Source: Heliopora coerulea (lineage: Eukaryota; Cnidaria; Anthozoa; Scleralcyonacea; Helioporidae). From it: a stretch of DNA of 64,000 nucleotides. Numbering within the stretch: position 1 is the first letter of the stretch; each line of letters opens with the position of its first letter. Below, piece by piece: positions 11,522-24,241 of this stretch. The stretch covers positions 580,001 to 644,000 of the forward strand of contig JASJOG010000169.1 in assembly GCA_030142905.1 (NCBI GenBank), in the 5' to 3' direction. Position numbers and translations under genes: made by a program. The notes under the pieces are model-generated. The model ran no database searches and was not told the DNA's origin. It saw only the letters and a program-made list of their open reading frames with translations.

Positions 11522-12493
11522 TTATCCAAAGTAATCACAACCAAGTAGAATGTCTACATGATTAGTTTTTCTCTGCAAAGAATCTGGATCATAGTCTGGG
11601 AACAGTTCTAATAAAGCCTTAGTATCCAACTTGCTGACGGGACCAGTGATTTTACTCATACCAAAGGCCGTGATTGTGACTTTCTTGCCAGCGGTCGTTC
11701 TCAGCGAGAATTGATATTGACAAGTGTTGTAAGTTCTCTCTACATTTCCCATGGTTGTCACATCAAGCACAAACTTGTTCAGCTTTTTTGCCTTAATTCT
11801 GTCAGCTGTCTTGTGGGTTATATAGGTAGTGTTTGAACCTCCATCGAAGAATATCGTCACATTCTTTCCACTACCATACACCTTCGCTTGCTGAATGGGA
11901 TAAAGTGCAAGGCCCGCTCCCTGTGAGGCATGTGATGAGGTCTCAACCTGGCAATGATTGGCCGATTTCGAGTCTCTTTTTTCTTTTGTGGACTGGCACA
12001 AGAGGAGATGGTGTCCCTCACTTCCGTATGATGAACACGGTTTCTTATTGGGACATCTTTGTTTCATGTGATCTCCAAAACAAATGAAACAGGCCTTCAC
12101 TTGCTTCAGGACTTCGTACTTGCCACCGGTGCCAGTTATGTGTAGTTTCTCGAATTCCTTACATTCGGATGTAGAGTGTTTTTTGGAGTTATTTCTATGA
12201 ACGGCGCACTGATAAAACTGCCTGGTGTTCTGACTGGATCCATGATTTGTCGAATTCTCACTACGATGATCACTTCCTCTGGGTGGGTCAGGTGTTCTCT
12301 TCTTTTTTGGTTGGTTCTCAGCTAATCTTGACACTGCTTCTCTCTCACGTTCCAGAAATCTCATAAAAGATTTGAATGGCTGAATTTTCTCCAACTCGCT
12401 CATACCATGATACTTGCGAATCCACTCAACTTTCAAATGGCTTGGCAAGAGTCCATTTACAAAATCAACGTCCCTCATTGTAAGAGTGTTCAA
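11522..12493 (-). pseudogene. BEL/Pao gag end, zinc knuckles and DUF1758 protease
   Basis: In order: a DUF1759-type gag end (WIRKYHGMSELEKIQPFKSF), a lysine-rich linker, cysteine-rich knuckles (ACFICFGDHMKQRC and a following CSS.. motif), then a retropepsin-like DUF1758 segment with FFDGGSNTTYI, and finally the DILLGCDYFG end. A single in-frame stop just upstream (about 12494) separates it from the preceding gag frame. Confidence 0.82.
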
Positions 12494-12655
12494 CTAGTTT
12501 AACTCTTCAAGCTGACTGTAAGACGACTCCACCACATCCACAAACTCAACCAGTGCCCTGTAATCCCCTCCCGAGACAGGTTTAAGCTTTTGCAGATCTT
12601 CCAGTGCTGCTTGTACTGTTGCACTTGTGCCATCATAGTAGGCTTTCAACTTCTT

Positions 12656-13321
12656 TCACATTGTCTCATAAGCCTCTGGTCTTGTAACATACACAGATCT
12701 TATTCGTTGAGTTGCTTCACCCTTCACTGATCTCTTCAGCTCATGAGCTAAGGCTGTTTTATTTGTGCAAGCACTCTCAGCCAATTGATTCCAAACAGTT
12801 TTAAATTCTGGCCAATCCTTCCTGAGGCAAGAGAACGTAGGCAGGGATAATTTCTTCAATCGTACATAAGAATTTGTGGAGGGTGTAAATCTGGGTAGAT
12901 AATTTTGCCCTGAAGACCAAGTTTTATGTGGAAGGTGAGGAGAGGGGAAGTTCACTTCTGGAACTGAGGTACCATAATCACTGAGGTAAGTGCTAAATCC
13001 CAGGCTAGTGGTCACATTAGAAACTTGAGCAGTTGGAGCAGTCATAGGTTGTGTAAACATAGGCATAGTTGACTGTGAATAGATAGGGTTACTGGATGGT
13101 GGGTGAATGGACAACATTCCACCCTGCAAGACTTCATTTACTGACCATTGGGACAATGATGTGACTGGACCAGCTGGTGAGGTAGTCACTGTAACTGGTA
13201 AATTTGTTGAGTGGGAAACACTTGCATCTGAAGAAGATACACTTGCTGACTGAACAGGTGACATGACAGATGAAATTGCCGTTGGCACTGGCAGAACAGA
13301 ATTATCCTGAGTTTGCATCAT
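12656..13321 (-). pseudogene. BEL/Pao gag, Ser/Thr/Pro-rich region and DUF1759 start
   Basis: A Ser/Thr/Pro-rich segment of about 150 residues is followed by KKLSLPTFSCLRKDWPEFKT, the hallmark start of DUF1759 gag. It stops at 12656 with a TGA, after which the same frame goes on toward the next fragment. Confidence 0.8.
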
Positions 13322-13342
13322 GCTTCTTTCAACTAAGGATGT

Positions 13343-13690
13343 TTATGGCTCAGTGACTTGATGAAAATTTGTTTTTGCTTCCACAAATATATTTCTCGCT
13401 TCTTCATAACTCTTCATAACATTTGCCCTGTATGTAGGAATATCTTCTCCATTGACTACACGATGCTTCTCTTTCTCATGGTTTAACACTATAGTTTCAT
13501 ATTCTTCATTTATTTCACAAAAAGTGTCATAGTTGTTGTCCATTTCTATCATTAACGCCTTTAAGGTTTCAAAACTCTCCTCCCTGGACACTGCACTTGT
13601 GAGTTTTCGGGAGGCAGTTGTGACGTGATGTTTAGCTTTACTTCTCATCCTCTTCTTCTCTTCTACACTCAAGCTTGTATTCATATACAA
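13343..13690 (-). pseudogene. BEL/Pao gag N-terminal helical fragment
   Basis: The 115-residue frame starts MYMNTSLSVEEKKR. It is rich in charged helix (for example EINEEYETIVLNHEKEKHR), as in the N-terminal coiled region of BEL gag proteins. It lies directly upstream of the Ser/Pro-rich gag part, in another frame, separated by a stop. Confidence 0.65.
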
Positions 13691-14042
13691 ATGGCTAGAA
13701 ATTCATGTATCCAGCGTTTACTGGAAAGCAACGCTATCAGCAACTGAGGACAGTCAAACAGAATTATTTTATTGACTGGCAAGTTATATAGTAATGAATA
13801 AGGCAATGTAATATTGGCTGGCAACAAGATCGGTTTTAATGTTGTCTGACGATTTCGAGTAAATGACCGATCAAACAGTATAAAGTTGACTGGCAACGGG
13901 AACTGTTCCAAAGTTGACAAACAGTATAATTTTGGCTGACGATGTAACAAACTCTTGTCGACTTGCAACTTGAACGAGAACTGCTAAGACAATGTAATGT
14001 TCGCTCACCTGTTGACTGACAACTAGAAGTGATCCACTATAG

Positions 14043-15005
14043 CCTCGGTTTTCAAACGGTGGGTCCCGACCCAAAGTTGGGTCGCAAGTGATTTTCAAGT
14101 GGGTCGCTGTGATGTGCATGGGTTGCATGGGTCCGGGGCATAGGAAACGGGTCACCAGTGTCTATATTGGGTCGCGATCGCATTTTCCCGGAAAAATGCA
14201 CTGAAGGTGTTTCCAAAAATATGTTTTTCGAAAAAATTTGGTGCACCAGCCTTTGGAAGCTTATTGTGACTGTTGAGTATAGTGAATCAGTCAATATCTA
14301 CACCTGATCTATAAGCGAACTACCGCGAACATGGCTAGTTCTTCCAAACAACCTAGACGATCTATCCTTCCTGTTATCCTGGTCTATCCTTTATTTGGAT
14401 TTGTATGGTGTTATTGAATATTCAGGAGCAGGTATTTGTGTTGTGTGTCAGAACACAATCACAAACGAATCGATAAAACCTAAGAAGTTGGAACGACACA
14501 TGAATACTCATGCCAAAATTTTCCAAGTTGGATAGAGACGCTCGTAAACGTGCTTTTCAAAAATGTAGTGAACAGTACCTGAAATCGATGAAATTGCTCA
14601 TGAGTTCGCTAACCGAGAAAGATAAAATTGCTATTTTCATCTATAAGACTGCCTTTGTATCGGCCAAGCATTGTGCCGCTTTGGAACTACTTACGTGTGT
14701 GAGATGGTGTTCTCCTCTATGGCTTTCATTAAGAATAAGTATAAGGGTCGGTTGACCCATGAAAATGTACAGTGGTGTATGATTTGCGCCACCACCTCGT
14801 ACACGCCAAGGTACGAGAAATTAATTAAGAAGGACTAAAATTAGTAAGCTGTTGATGTTTAAAGTGACAACAATAAAAATCTTGACGTTTTACAAATGAT
14901 GCTGTCATATATCATGTTGTTGGTTGAGGTGTACAAGGTTTGGGTCGCGGGACACACGCTGAGAGTGAAAGTTGGGTCTCCATAAAAATCTCGTGAAAAC
15001 CGGGG
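14043..15005 (+). mobile_element. hAT transposon inserted in the BEL leader
   Basis: The 963-bp element is flanked by identical 8-bp duplications CACTATAG at 14035-14042 and 15006-15013, the hAT signature. Ends are CCTCGGTTTTCA and the inverse of CCCCGGTTTTCA. The subterminal GTGGGTCxCGACCCAAAGTTGGG-type repeats are common in animal hATs. The interior carries remnants of a ZBED-type transposase. The flanks on both sides are BEL leader sequence, so the order of insertion is clear. Confidence 0.9.
14425..14790 (+). pseudogene. Internally deleted hAT (ZBED5-like) transposase
   Basis: A BED-type zinc finger is readable (CVVCQNTITNESIKPKKLER then HMNTH), followed by a short N-terminal piece (KCSEQYLKSMKLLMSSLTEK). 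The sequence then jumps to a C-terminal dimerisation-like segment in another frame (VFSSMAFIKNKYKGRLTHEN). The whole catalytic middle is missing, and frames shift between the parts. Confidence 0.75.
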
Positions 15006-15337
15006 CACTATAGACTGGCAACTTAAATTGATAAAATGTTTCACTGTGTTGGGGTTCGGGTTTGAATCCTCTTCTTCTGTGACAGGTTTATAACTTTTAA
15101 TATTTCAACTCAACTTTTCAAGCAGCAAGCAGGTGAAACATTTTAGCTCACCTGCCACCTTCAAACACTAATAACGAACCCGTCCTTTCGGGCGCCAAAA
15201 CAACAATTTTTCGCCCATTCGCTGGCGCAGTCGGCCGCGGGCGCCACTATCCTCTGGCTGCAACGAATCGCAACGCTATAATAATCATTTCAGTACAAGT
15301 ACCCTTCTCCTGATTTCAGAAATGTGAGAGCTTGGAT

Positions 15338-15447
15338 ATATCTTAAGATAGATGAACGATCTTCAAGCTCTATATTCAGAAAATGATTTCTGAGCCCCAG
15401 ACTGGGAGCGAACCCGCAACCTTCTGATGACCAGTGAGACGCTCATT
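15338..15447 (-). repeat. tRNA-derived SINE, copy 1
   Basis: On the minus strand there is a tRNA-like head with a good B box (GGTTCGCTCC) and the AGAAGGTTGCGGG context. A body of the form CTCAGAAATCATTTTCTGA, then GAGCTTGA and GTTCATC, follows. The same head-body order appears on the plus strand at 61141-61250, so this is a dispersed family. The A box is eroded. Confidence 0.7.
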
Positions 15448-15449
15448 TC

Positions 15450-15556
15450 TTCATTCATTCATTCATTCATTCATTCATTCATTCATTCATTCATTCATTC
15501 ATTCATTCATTCATTCATTCATTCATTCATTCATTCATTCATTCATTCATTCATTC
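15450..15556. repeat. (TTCA)n microsatellite
   Basis: About 27 uninterrupted copies of the tetranucleotide TTCA. In one plus frame it reads as a SFIH repeat. The open frame there has no support as a gene. Confidence 0.97.
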
Positions 15557-18170
15557 TACATAATTTTAAAACAGTAACCGTTCAGAGGAGAAGTATCTTT
15601 TTTCAAGAGACTATATCCTTCATATCTGCTATAGTGTGTCCATACAAAAGTCTAGGCTGTTCTTTCTTCGTTAATATTCTTTACAAATGACCTTTTGTAG
15701 ATAAGGTGATTTCTAAAGAATAATCATTAGCATTTGTAATAGGGTAGTCCATTTTTTGACACACAAGGTATGAACTGGAACAATGCTGAAAACAAATTTT
15801 ATATTTTAAGTGTCTAGTTAATGTATCCATGGCAACAAAATTCAAAATGGCAGTTTATTTTGCGGAGGAACCGTTTTGGGGTTTTTTCCGAAGACTTGTC
15901 GTACGATAGCAATTGGAAATCGTATTGATAATATCAAATATGACTGGAGAAATGAGTGGAAGTGAAAGTTCCCTTTCTTTCTGAATGAAGTACAATGTTT
16001 TTACGGGTAGGAACTAGGACGAAGCAGACAAGTCACATTCGCATTAGTAGATATATATTTGTATTGTTATAAACATATTTTTTGGTTGCTTCCACTCGAA
16101 TTAAGTGAACAGTATGTAGCCAAGGATGTTTAGCCTCAAGTGAATGTAATAGCAGAGGAAATAACGACTACCAGGTGGCTGCCAAGTTTTGATAGCAATG
16201 TCCCCTGCACTTGTATTTATGATTTTTATGGATATGTTAGTTTGTGCGAGGAAACTTTGTTGAGACCGTATTGAAGATTTTGTCCACTTAAAAATGATCT
16301 TTTATACAAAGTTGGTCCACTGCATTATGTCGCAAATGGAAGGCTGTCTGCCAGTTAAAAAGTGAAGCCAAAAATACTGTGGTGGCGACGGACGCCTTGT
16401 TCGAAATTAACTTCTTTTTTTCAAAAGCCATTGGATCCTAAATTACTCATAGTGGTTGCCAACTTAAAAAGTTAGATCGTCTAGGTTAGTGTAGTCTTGA
16501 GAAAGACTGTTGGTGGAAGTGACTTCCACCAACTGTTTTTCTCAAGACTACACTAACCTGGACGATCAATCTCCACAAACATGTAACGATTCTCCCAAGT
16601 TCAAACCATTTACTTTAAAAAGTTAGTTTCCTAACTCTCAAAAAGTAAAAGAAAATGACTCATAATAAATGGACTGAACGCCCTTGCTTCTTGCATAAAT
16701 GCTGTGTATAGTTTAAGTGACGGCAGAATACACTTGATATGACACAATTACTTCACTGTAGAATATCCAAGATGATGTATAATGGAAAATTGACTTTGTC
16801 AAGTTCAACCCAATATCATGAAACTCTGTGACATGAACATCAGCCCCCACCAATTTATCTTTCAACATGATTGAAATTTTTGGAAATGAAGAACAGTACT
16901 AATGTTACCAATTTTGTGACTGGTCGCAAACACTGAAACATTTGCTGCATTACAGTGGCATAGGAAGTGGCATATAGAAGTGGTAGGCTGGTTCCCCCAG
17001 TGTTTATGGCAATCACTGTTTTGTATAATGTACCTGATTAAGGTTGGACCAAATTAATCAGCTGTGAAGTGAATATTTGTAATTATTAGGATTGAAATTA
17101 GTGAGTCTGTTTTAGGTTGTATATTAGTCTTTGTACTTTTGACAAATATAATTATAGCATGATGCAGTGGTGTAGGACACTAAAATGTTTAACATTTACC
17201 TAAATTAAACTTTATTTAAAAACTAGGTTAAGGTAAAGGAAAACATTATGTTATAATAATAGTGACTTAGTTACAACAAATCCTTAGAGACACTTCATCC
17301 TACTCTATGACAATTTGTACATAATTAGTTTTAATCATTGTGTTAACTAATGACTATAAGCTCTAATCCTACTAAGTAATTTGGGTATGGTGGGCATTTT
17401 GGAAAACCAGGTCAAGGTTACTGACTATTGAATAATATTAACTTTGACCATTCACCATCATGGGCTAATATAAACATTGAAAAATTGATTTTGTTGGGGA
17501 AAGTTAAACAGCAATTGAAAATTACTTCTTGTTGTCATGTACAATAATGAGATAAAATATATTATTATATTATGAATTTTTGGTGAGTCACTGTTTATGA
17601 TTTCTTTTTTTTTTTTTTTTTTGTTAAAATGGCCCTTAAAATGCAGGAAATAGTGTTTGAGAGCCTTAGAAAATCAAAATTTTCTAGGGGAGCAAGCCCC
17701 TGGCCCCCCCTAGAGGTTCCTTGCACCTTTGGCACTTGGTCATGCTCCCCCCCAATGATCAGTTACTTTCTATACCTCTGCATTGGTAAGTGTATCAGGT
17801 GTAATTTTATGTCCAGTAGTTGCAGTTCTTCTTTGGTCATTTGGATGTCAATTTCGCATTGATCAATAACAAACTGACATTGAAATGACCAGGTGAATGA
17901 CAAAAGTTAATAGAAAAAGTCTCTAATGTTTACCATTTTTGGTTTCATTTTTTAGTGCAGTCATTGACCAAATTTAACCTTACAGGTATAGTAAAATTCA
18001 GTGAGTTGCCCTCTGTAGTTTTTACTTTTTTGTTAATTCAGTATGTATGGTAAATTGGCTAAATTAATTACTGTGTTAACCTACTTTGAAGGTTGGTTTA
18101 CATAGTGGTATTAACCCATATATCAGCATGGTTGATCATCCACTTTAATCACAGTAGTTAGTGTAAAATA
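15557..18170. other. Gene-poor stretch
   Basis: No coding region is supported on either strand. It includes the hairpin at 16475-16567, a poly-T run near 17602-17622, and next to it (17660-17760) a CCCCCCC/GGGG-rich motif resembling the one inside the hAT element at 23945. It may be intron or intergenic sequence. Confidence 0.5.
16475..16567. repeat. Near-perfect hairpin, 93 bp
   Basis: GATCGTCTAGGTTAGTGTAG and about 25 further bases are followed immediately by their reverse complement, with two or three mismatches and almost no loop. There is no terminal TE signature or target duplication that I could see. Confidence 0.8.
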
Positions 18171-18947
18171 CAGTAGAACCTGAGTTTTACGACACCCCTT
18201 TTTACGACCACCTGTCATATACGACCAGTTTTTCTGACACGGACGAATTGTAGTTAAAATATACCTGCCGTGAGCAGCCACCTGTCTAACGCGACCAGCG
18301 ACCACTTTTTAGCAGTCAAAATAAGAAATTTTACCTGTCACGAGCGACTACTGCAAATTAAAATTGCTGACCGCTCCACTCACTCGCCGAATCTGATTGA
18401 TGAATTAAGTTCGGCAGAAGATCAGCGTTCTCTGCCGAACCTAATAGGTAAGGCAGATTTAATTTGATCGATCGTAATTAAGTTTCGTGAGTTAAGTTTG
18501 CCGTTTGAATCAATGCCGGTCCACAATCGCTCGGACTGTCTTGGCAAAGAGAATACAGGAAACAAGAAAAGCTACGCATTTACCGCTTCGATCTAGTTTT
18601 GATCACTTCCGTGCGGTTATACTTATACTGTTGTGAATTTCTTTCTGAACGAGTTAGGAAATCGAAGCAGTTCATGCTGACCAATTTCTTTTCACTTAAT
18701 AAGTAGATGAACTTAAGCAAATTCTTGTGTGATTCTTAGTTGAATAAAGTAATCGTCAATGAAATTTGGGTTTGCTTGTTCAATAATAATAATGCGCATT
18801 TTGCTAAAATTTACGCATTTTCCGGAAGTAGCACATACAAATATGGCGGCCACTACGTCACATCACTACCTGTCTTAAGCGACCACCTGGCATTTACGAC
18901 CACTTTTGCCTGGCAAAAGGGGTGGTCGTAAAACTCAGGTTCTACTG
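18171..18947. mobile_element. pogo/Tigger-like non-autonomous element
   Basis: Termini are CAGTAGAACCTGAGTTTTAC on the left and the inverse on the right, with a further GTCGTAAA match. CAGTAGAACCT is the classic Tigger/pogo start. The left flank is TA; the right flank is TTA, so the expected TA duplication is only partly preserved. Subterminal units resembling CGACCACCTG recur several times. No transposase frame survives in the 777 bp. Confidence 0.72.
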
Positions 18948-19995
18948 TTACACCATTGTGTTGTTGTAAGTTATGTACATCAAGATGATTAATTGTCCTG
19001 ATTAATCACAGTATGTACTGTAATAACCTCCAATATCAGAAGAAATATTTGCTACCTGTTTTTATGTTCACGTGTTTGTTCAAGGCGTTTGAAAACAGAA
19101 GAATTTCTACAGCTCTATGTTCGTCCAAAGTGATATGGGTTGAATTATACTTTATATTTTATTAAAAGAAGGATGTATTACTTAAAGTGATTTGAGATTA
19201 AGGCTCTTTGATTTTGGTCAATGAAAAGCTGTCTAGACATTGCCCTGGTTAAAACCATTTTATAATTAAGTTATAATGAAGTCTGTTTAGTGACATTGCT
19301 TGAATATGTCTGAGGTGAAATGAGGTCATTCCAAAGTCAAGATTATTCATGAAATATGATACTTTGTCAATATGGGAGCATGGAACTCTGAAAACAAAAC
19401 AATGATTGATAAAGGAAGTTGGGTATAATTATACATAATGTCATTAGCTGCTTTCTGTTGACCGTGATAAATCACGACACTGAATACGAAAAATGTTACC
19501 AATTTGCACAAAGTTATGCATTTAAGCGCACAAAATTTTCTTCATTTAACAGAGGCTTTTAATAGTCTTATGATTTACTGGTTAGGTCATGCCCCACAGC
19601 AACAGTCTCACATTGTGATTGGCTGTTGTCAAAGACGTGCAATTGGTGCAAAGGTTTATGTGATCTTGACCTGATTGTTTACTTCTAATATATGTCCTTT
19701 TATCTGTCGTTAGTAGAAACTTTAAGTGACAAAAATGTCTTTTAGCAACATGACAAACTACGAGGATTCTTTTTTACTTTGACTTCTTCATTGTAAACGT
19801 TTCTCGAAATGTTAAATAATTGAAAGTACTGGGATGTCCCTAAATGGTTCGGGGAAATCCGGTTTTAGGTGCGATTACTATGATGATTATTCTCATAATT
19901 TAGCTACGATAATAAGTGAGAAGTGTTAAATAGAATGCAGCTATTGGTCTGATTTTTGAGATTTATTGCTCTATAGGCCTGATGAATAATGTTAG

Positions 19996-21363
19996 TTCAC
20001 CACTTCAGGGCTAAAAAGCACATGTAGCGTCATGTGATCAAGGCTGTAAGCAAACTCATGAAATGCGGACATTGCGGGGTGTAAGTCAATATGGTTACCA
20101 TTAAGAGATGCGCATTGAGATACGTTTTAAAATGATTTTCGACACATGCGTTTCTCTCCCTTAAAAAGTCTGTAGATGAAAGAAAACGCGGTATTGAAGA
20201 GTGTCACCGAGGTGAATTATTCAGTTGCTCGAAGTACAGCTAAACACGTGGTCTACATTTTGTTGGAAAGAAAGTACCAACAACACATCCCGATTCGTTA
20301 TCCGCTGTTGCTGGTGAAGAACAGGTCAATCTTAGGTTTATAGCATCTTGTGAATGTTTGTAAGATTGGTTTTATCTACGGAACTGCTCGCAATAGCTTA
20401 CCGCACATGAAGCACTCACTGGAACATCAGCCAGAGGTTGACCGAGAGGGAAGCTTAGCTTTGTTAGAAATATCAAAGCCCAGTATAAAAAACGCGAAGT
20501 GAAAAGATGACAAAGTTTTACTCTGAAGCTTCGTGATATACATCGCAACATCTTCGGAGATAAATATATATTTTCAAGTGTCACGAATCATGCATGAATT
20601 GACCACATTTGCGACTGTGCTTTTTAATACTGCTGTTCTATTGGTCAATTCATGACATCTTGTAATTATATATCTAACCTTACGCAATTATGTAATAGTA
20701 TCTCTGAAGATGTTGTGATGCATTCAATGAAACTTCAGAACAAAACTTTATCATGGCTTTACTTGCATATTTTGTGCTGGGCTTTAACATTCCTTATATT
20801 TCTTTCTCTTTCGTTGCGCATTTTATGCTGGGCATTAATATTTCTCACAAGGCTACGCTTCCCGCCCGCCGTCTGGTCAACTTCTGGCTGATTTTCCAGT
20901 GAGATTTCATGAGTGGTAAACTACAGCAAGATTTTGTGTACATAAAACCAATGTCACAAACATTCACAAGGTGCTATTAACCTAAGACTGACCTGTCCTT
21001 CACCGCCAACAAGGGATAACGAATCGCGATGTGTTGTTGATACGTTCTTTCCAACCAAATGTAGACCGCGTGTTTAGCTGTACTTTAAGCAAATGAATGA
21101 TTCACTGCGGTGACACGCTACAATACCGCGTTTTCGTTCATCTACTGACTTTTTGGGGGAGGGAAACGCATAAAGTTGATCGGATCACTTATTTTCTTAA
21201 CCATCAAATATGGATTTCGAAAATCACTTTAAAACGTACCTCAATGCGCACCTCTTAATGGTAACTATATTAGCTTACACCTCGCAATGTCCGCATTTCA
21301 TGTGTTTGTCGACAGTTTTGATCACGTGACATTACATGTGCTTTTTAGCCCTGAAGTGGTGAA
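19996..21363. mobile_element. Fold-back element, absent from block B
   Basis: Ends are TTCACCACTTCAGGGC and its exact inverse. The two arms pair through the whole 1368 bp to a loop of about 36 bases at 20606-20641, with the right arm about 110 bp longer. The matching place in block B (about 43891) reads straight through. No clear target duplication is seen and no transposase is encoded. It belongs to a different family from the palindrome at 1-2888. It falls between codons 2 and 3 of a candidate first exon of the TPR-CHAT gene. Confidence 0.88.
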
Positions 21364-21407
21364 TTGTGTCTGCTGTTCGAAGAAGCGACGTTGATGTTAA
21401 TGACAAG
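21364..21407 (+). pseudogene. Remnant of candidate first exon, copy A
   Basis: The sequence matches the end of the block B candidate exon 43889-43939 (encoding VSAVRRSDVDVNDK) and is followed by the same GTAAG donor. Its ATG-bearing start lies 1.37 kb upstream, on the other side of the fold-back element (near 19989). If the exon is real in B, it is broken here. Confidence 0.28.
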
Positions 21408-22891
21408 GTAAGAGTCAGGGTTATATGTTTGAGAGAGGAGAAGAAAATTGTTTAACAATGCCAGTAATGTTAAAGGGCTTTCACTTTCGTTTACTATGTA
21501 AGAGGATGGTGTGACGGTCTCAGAAATGTCGTTGTGAGAGCATTTACGAAAACACGACGCGGAAGTCAAAAACAACGCCGCTTTACAATAAAATTTCTCT
21601 GCCAAAACAAAGGAAATGAGTAATTTGTGGCTCTTAGAGTATTCTTCAGGCCGCACTGGCTTCGTTCAACATGTGAGGAAGAGCATTCCCACGTTTTACG
21701 ACGAAATCTCTCAACTCTGGGACTAAATAGTCTTATATTGTAGTACAACACAGGTTGACATTTTTGGACAATAACGGTGGAAAAGCGGACTGAAATACCA
21801 GCACATGTTCCACCTCTTCATTTGATGGGGAAAATGTTTGACCACAACCAAACTTTCATGTAATTAACATTGCACGACCAGGAAATGTTAACCAATGTAT
21901 TGTAGCAACGTTCAAACATTTAGCCCCTACTTTAAGGTGTCGTTTACCTGATGCGACCTCAACTCGAATAAGAACAGCGCTAAAATACGGCATTGTTTCG
22001 ATTCTCGGTTCTCAGAAAAGCCATGGGCAGATCGGCTATTACTCGGTGTATACGTGATATCCCTTAAGTCAGCCACAACATTAAAGTGGAACTTTATTTA
22101 GATGGATTCCCTCTTCAACAGACAACTACGTCTTGGCGCAATCATAACATCTCTCCTGAAGGACACTTGAAACTGTGCGGGATATCACTTCCACTGAGCT
22201 GGCGCAATTCGCTTCAGCGTTTTGCGTGTCTTCTCTAGTCCCGTCAATAGAGTTTCTCCAGCAGTTAGCACCAAAATGATTTATTCTGTTTCAAATGTTT
22301 CAGATCGAAGAAAAATTTAAAATTCTGTGAATGACTATCTTAAAGAGGCTGCAGTAACGATATCGTCTGATAGGGTTGCTATGGTAAATTCCATGAAACC
22401 TTTCCATATAAATTAATATGTTGAAACAAACCATTGAAATATTGTAAAAATGAGGCGGTGAAAAACTGTAATACTTCAACTCAGTAGCGTTATTAAATCA
22501 TTTTTAGAAATTTGTAAAATTTTTGCAAAGTTTAGGGTTAACTACCACCTTAAGACACAAAGAGCTCTGAGCTGTATAAAACGAAAAACTGAATAAGATA
22601 GAGCATCCTAAATTTAGTTTAGCAGCGTCGGTGCGTTACAGCTGTCGTAAACTGTCCATTGAAGGGAGGCGACGTGTTCTACTATGTTTAACACAACACA
22701 GACATGCTCTGTTCCTGTCGTTCAACAAACTTCAAATAGTTTAACGACATCAATAAATTTATGTTTCTTCACCGCGTTACAAATGCTACGTCTTTTGTGT
22801 TGCAACAAACGTTGAACAGTGGTTAATTTTAATCTTGTAATTTAAGTTAAATGTTAGGAATATTTGATTACTTCTTTGAGATACATTAAAT

Positions 22892-23237
22892 CAGTGGTTC
22901 TCAAACTTTTCCAGGCTGGCACCCCTTTTGCTCTCAGGTGGATTCCTAGCGTCTCCTCCCCCCCATGCAAACACACACCTTTTTTTTTTATATTTGGTAT
23001 GCTTCAAATTGAAAACAACAAGATTAATTTTATCCTCTATAAACTGCATACGTGTTCCTTTTCTTTAGTGTTTATGACATATTTTGTCATTCAGATTTTG
23101 TAAAAAACAAAAAGTTATTTATTAACTGCTCCTAATGCCACCCTGTTGCCACCCTACCGCCCACTTTTGCCTCACCGCCCCACCCTATTTTTCCACCGCC
23201 TTCAGGGGAGCGGTACCGTCCACTTTGGGAACCACTG
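22892..23237. mobile_element. hAT MITE, absent from block B
   Basis: Ends are CAGTGGTTCTCAAA and the inverse of CAGTGGTTCCCAAA. A perfect 8-bp duplication CATTAAAT flanks it at 22884-22891 and 23238-23245. Block B (about 45505) has the empty site with a single ATTAAAT. It is 346 bp with no coding capacity. Confidence 0.95.
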
Positions 23238-23944
23238 CATTAAATGATCGAAAGATTGGTCTATTAAGGACACTCCTTCAGTGTCACCAGGAATATCTGT
23301 GGCCAGAAATTGGATATCCTTTTTACCATAAAAAATCCCACCAGTGTTCACTCACTGATCTCCATAATGTACCTGGAGTGCGGACTGTGCTTAAAAAGTG
23401 TCTGACAAATAATGATGTCATTTCAGGTCCTTTATAGCGGATTTACTGCTGAACGAAGGCTCGTTTGGAAAAGGATTTTTGCCCTACAAATTTTCTTCGT
23501 ATCATCTGCTTTGCAAACCTTGAACTTTTCTCATTTTAAAGTCCAAATTTGAGATTGTAACCGAAGTTCTCGCTCATGAACCCTTCGACATTATTTGGTA
23601 AGTTTTTTTAAACAACGAAGTTGAAGTTCATTTTCCTAACTTTTTTCACTTAGCCTTCACTTAAATCTTAATTTTGACACTTTTTAATTCGTTGTTTCCC
23701 CAGAATATTTCGTCATGTGTTCCTGTCAGTGATTGCTTACGAGAGTTCTTTGGTCTGCTGGTGTTTCGTTTTCACAGTAGGGTCATTTTTTGATAGAGGA
23801 AATAAGCTGTCAGCAATGTAAGTATGTATGGAAAACGCTTGGAGATATATAATAATATGACCTTGAAATTTTTCATCCTGGCTTTGTTTAGTTCGCCCCT
23901 AATTCGTCCAATATGGCAGCCTTCAATAATTTGTGGCCTGCAAT

Positions 23945-24241
23945 CAGTGGCGGACACTTCAGGAAATATTGGCGGGGGGCGATTGCCGAAGGCACGAGCC
24001 TTCTAGGGGGGTCTGGGGGCATGCTCCCCCAGAAAATTAGAAATTTAGAATACTGTTTCTTGTTTGTTTTTAAACAATGCCATTTTGTTCTGTTATGTTG
24101 ATTGTTCGTTGTTGTCATTGTACTTCCTTTTCTTAAAATGAAGACCTCCTTGTGCTTCCATTTTTCAAAATGAAAGCTTCGGGTGAAATTATTGGGAGGC
24201 GATCGCCCCCCCCCCCCTCGGCCCACTAGTGTCCGCCACTC
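23945..24241. mobile_element. hAT MITE, absent from block B
   Basis: Ends are CAGTGGCGGACACT and the inverse of GAGTGGCGGACACT. A perfect 8-bp duplication CCTGCAAT occurs at 23937-23944 and 24242-24249. Block B (about 46567) carries a single CCTGCAAT. The 297-bp interior has G- and C-runs like many hAT MITEs. Confidence 0.95.

Larger units (their letters stand above)
10741..15250 (-). mobile_element. Decayed BEL/Pao retrotransposon with nested insertions
   Basis: On the minus strand the order is a PBS-like TGGCGCCC sequence at 15179-15197, a long 5' leader, gag, nucleocapsid/protease and the start of RT. The leader is split by a hAT element (14043-15005). It contains recurring GACTGGCAAC-type units (13740-14030 and 15013-15025). 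RT is cut off at 10741 by the LINE. Several in-frame stops show it is inactive. LTR borders could not be fixed; the right end given here is approximate. Confidence 0.75.

Noticed and set aside
15427..15690. Open frame with a SFIH repeat
   Set aside because: It is the translated (TTCA)n microsatellite.
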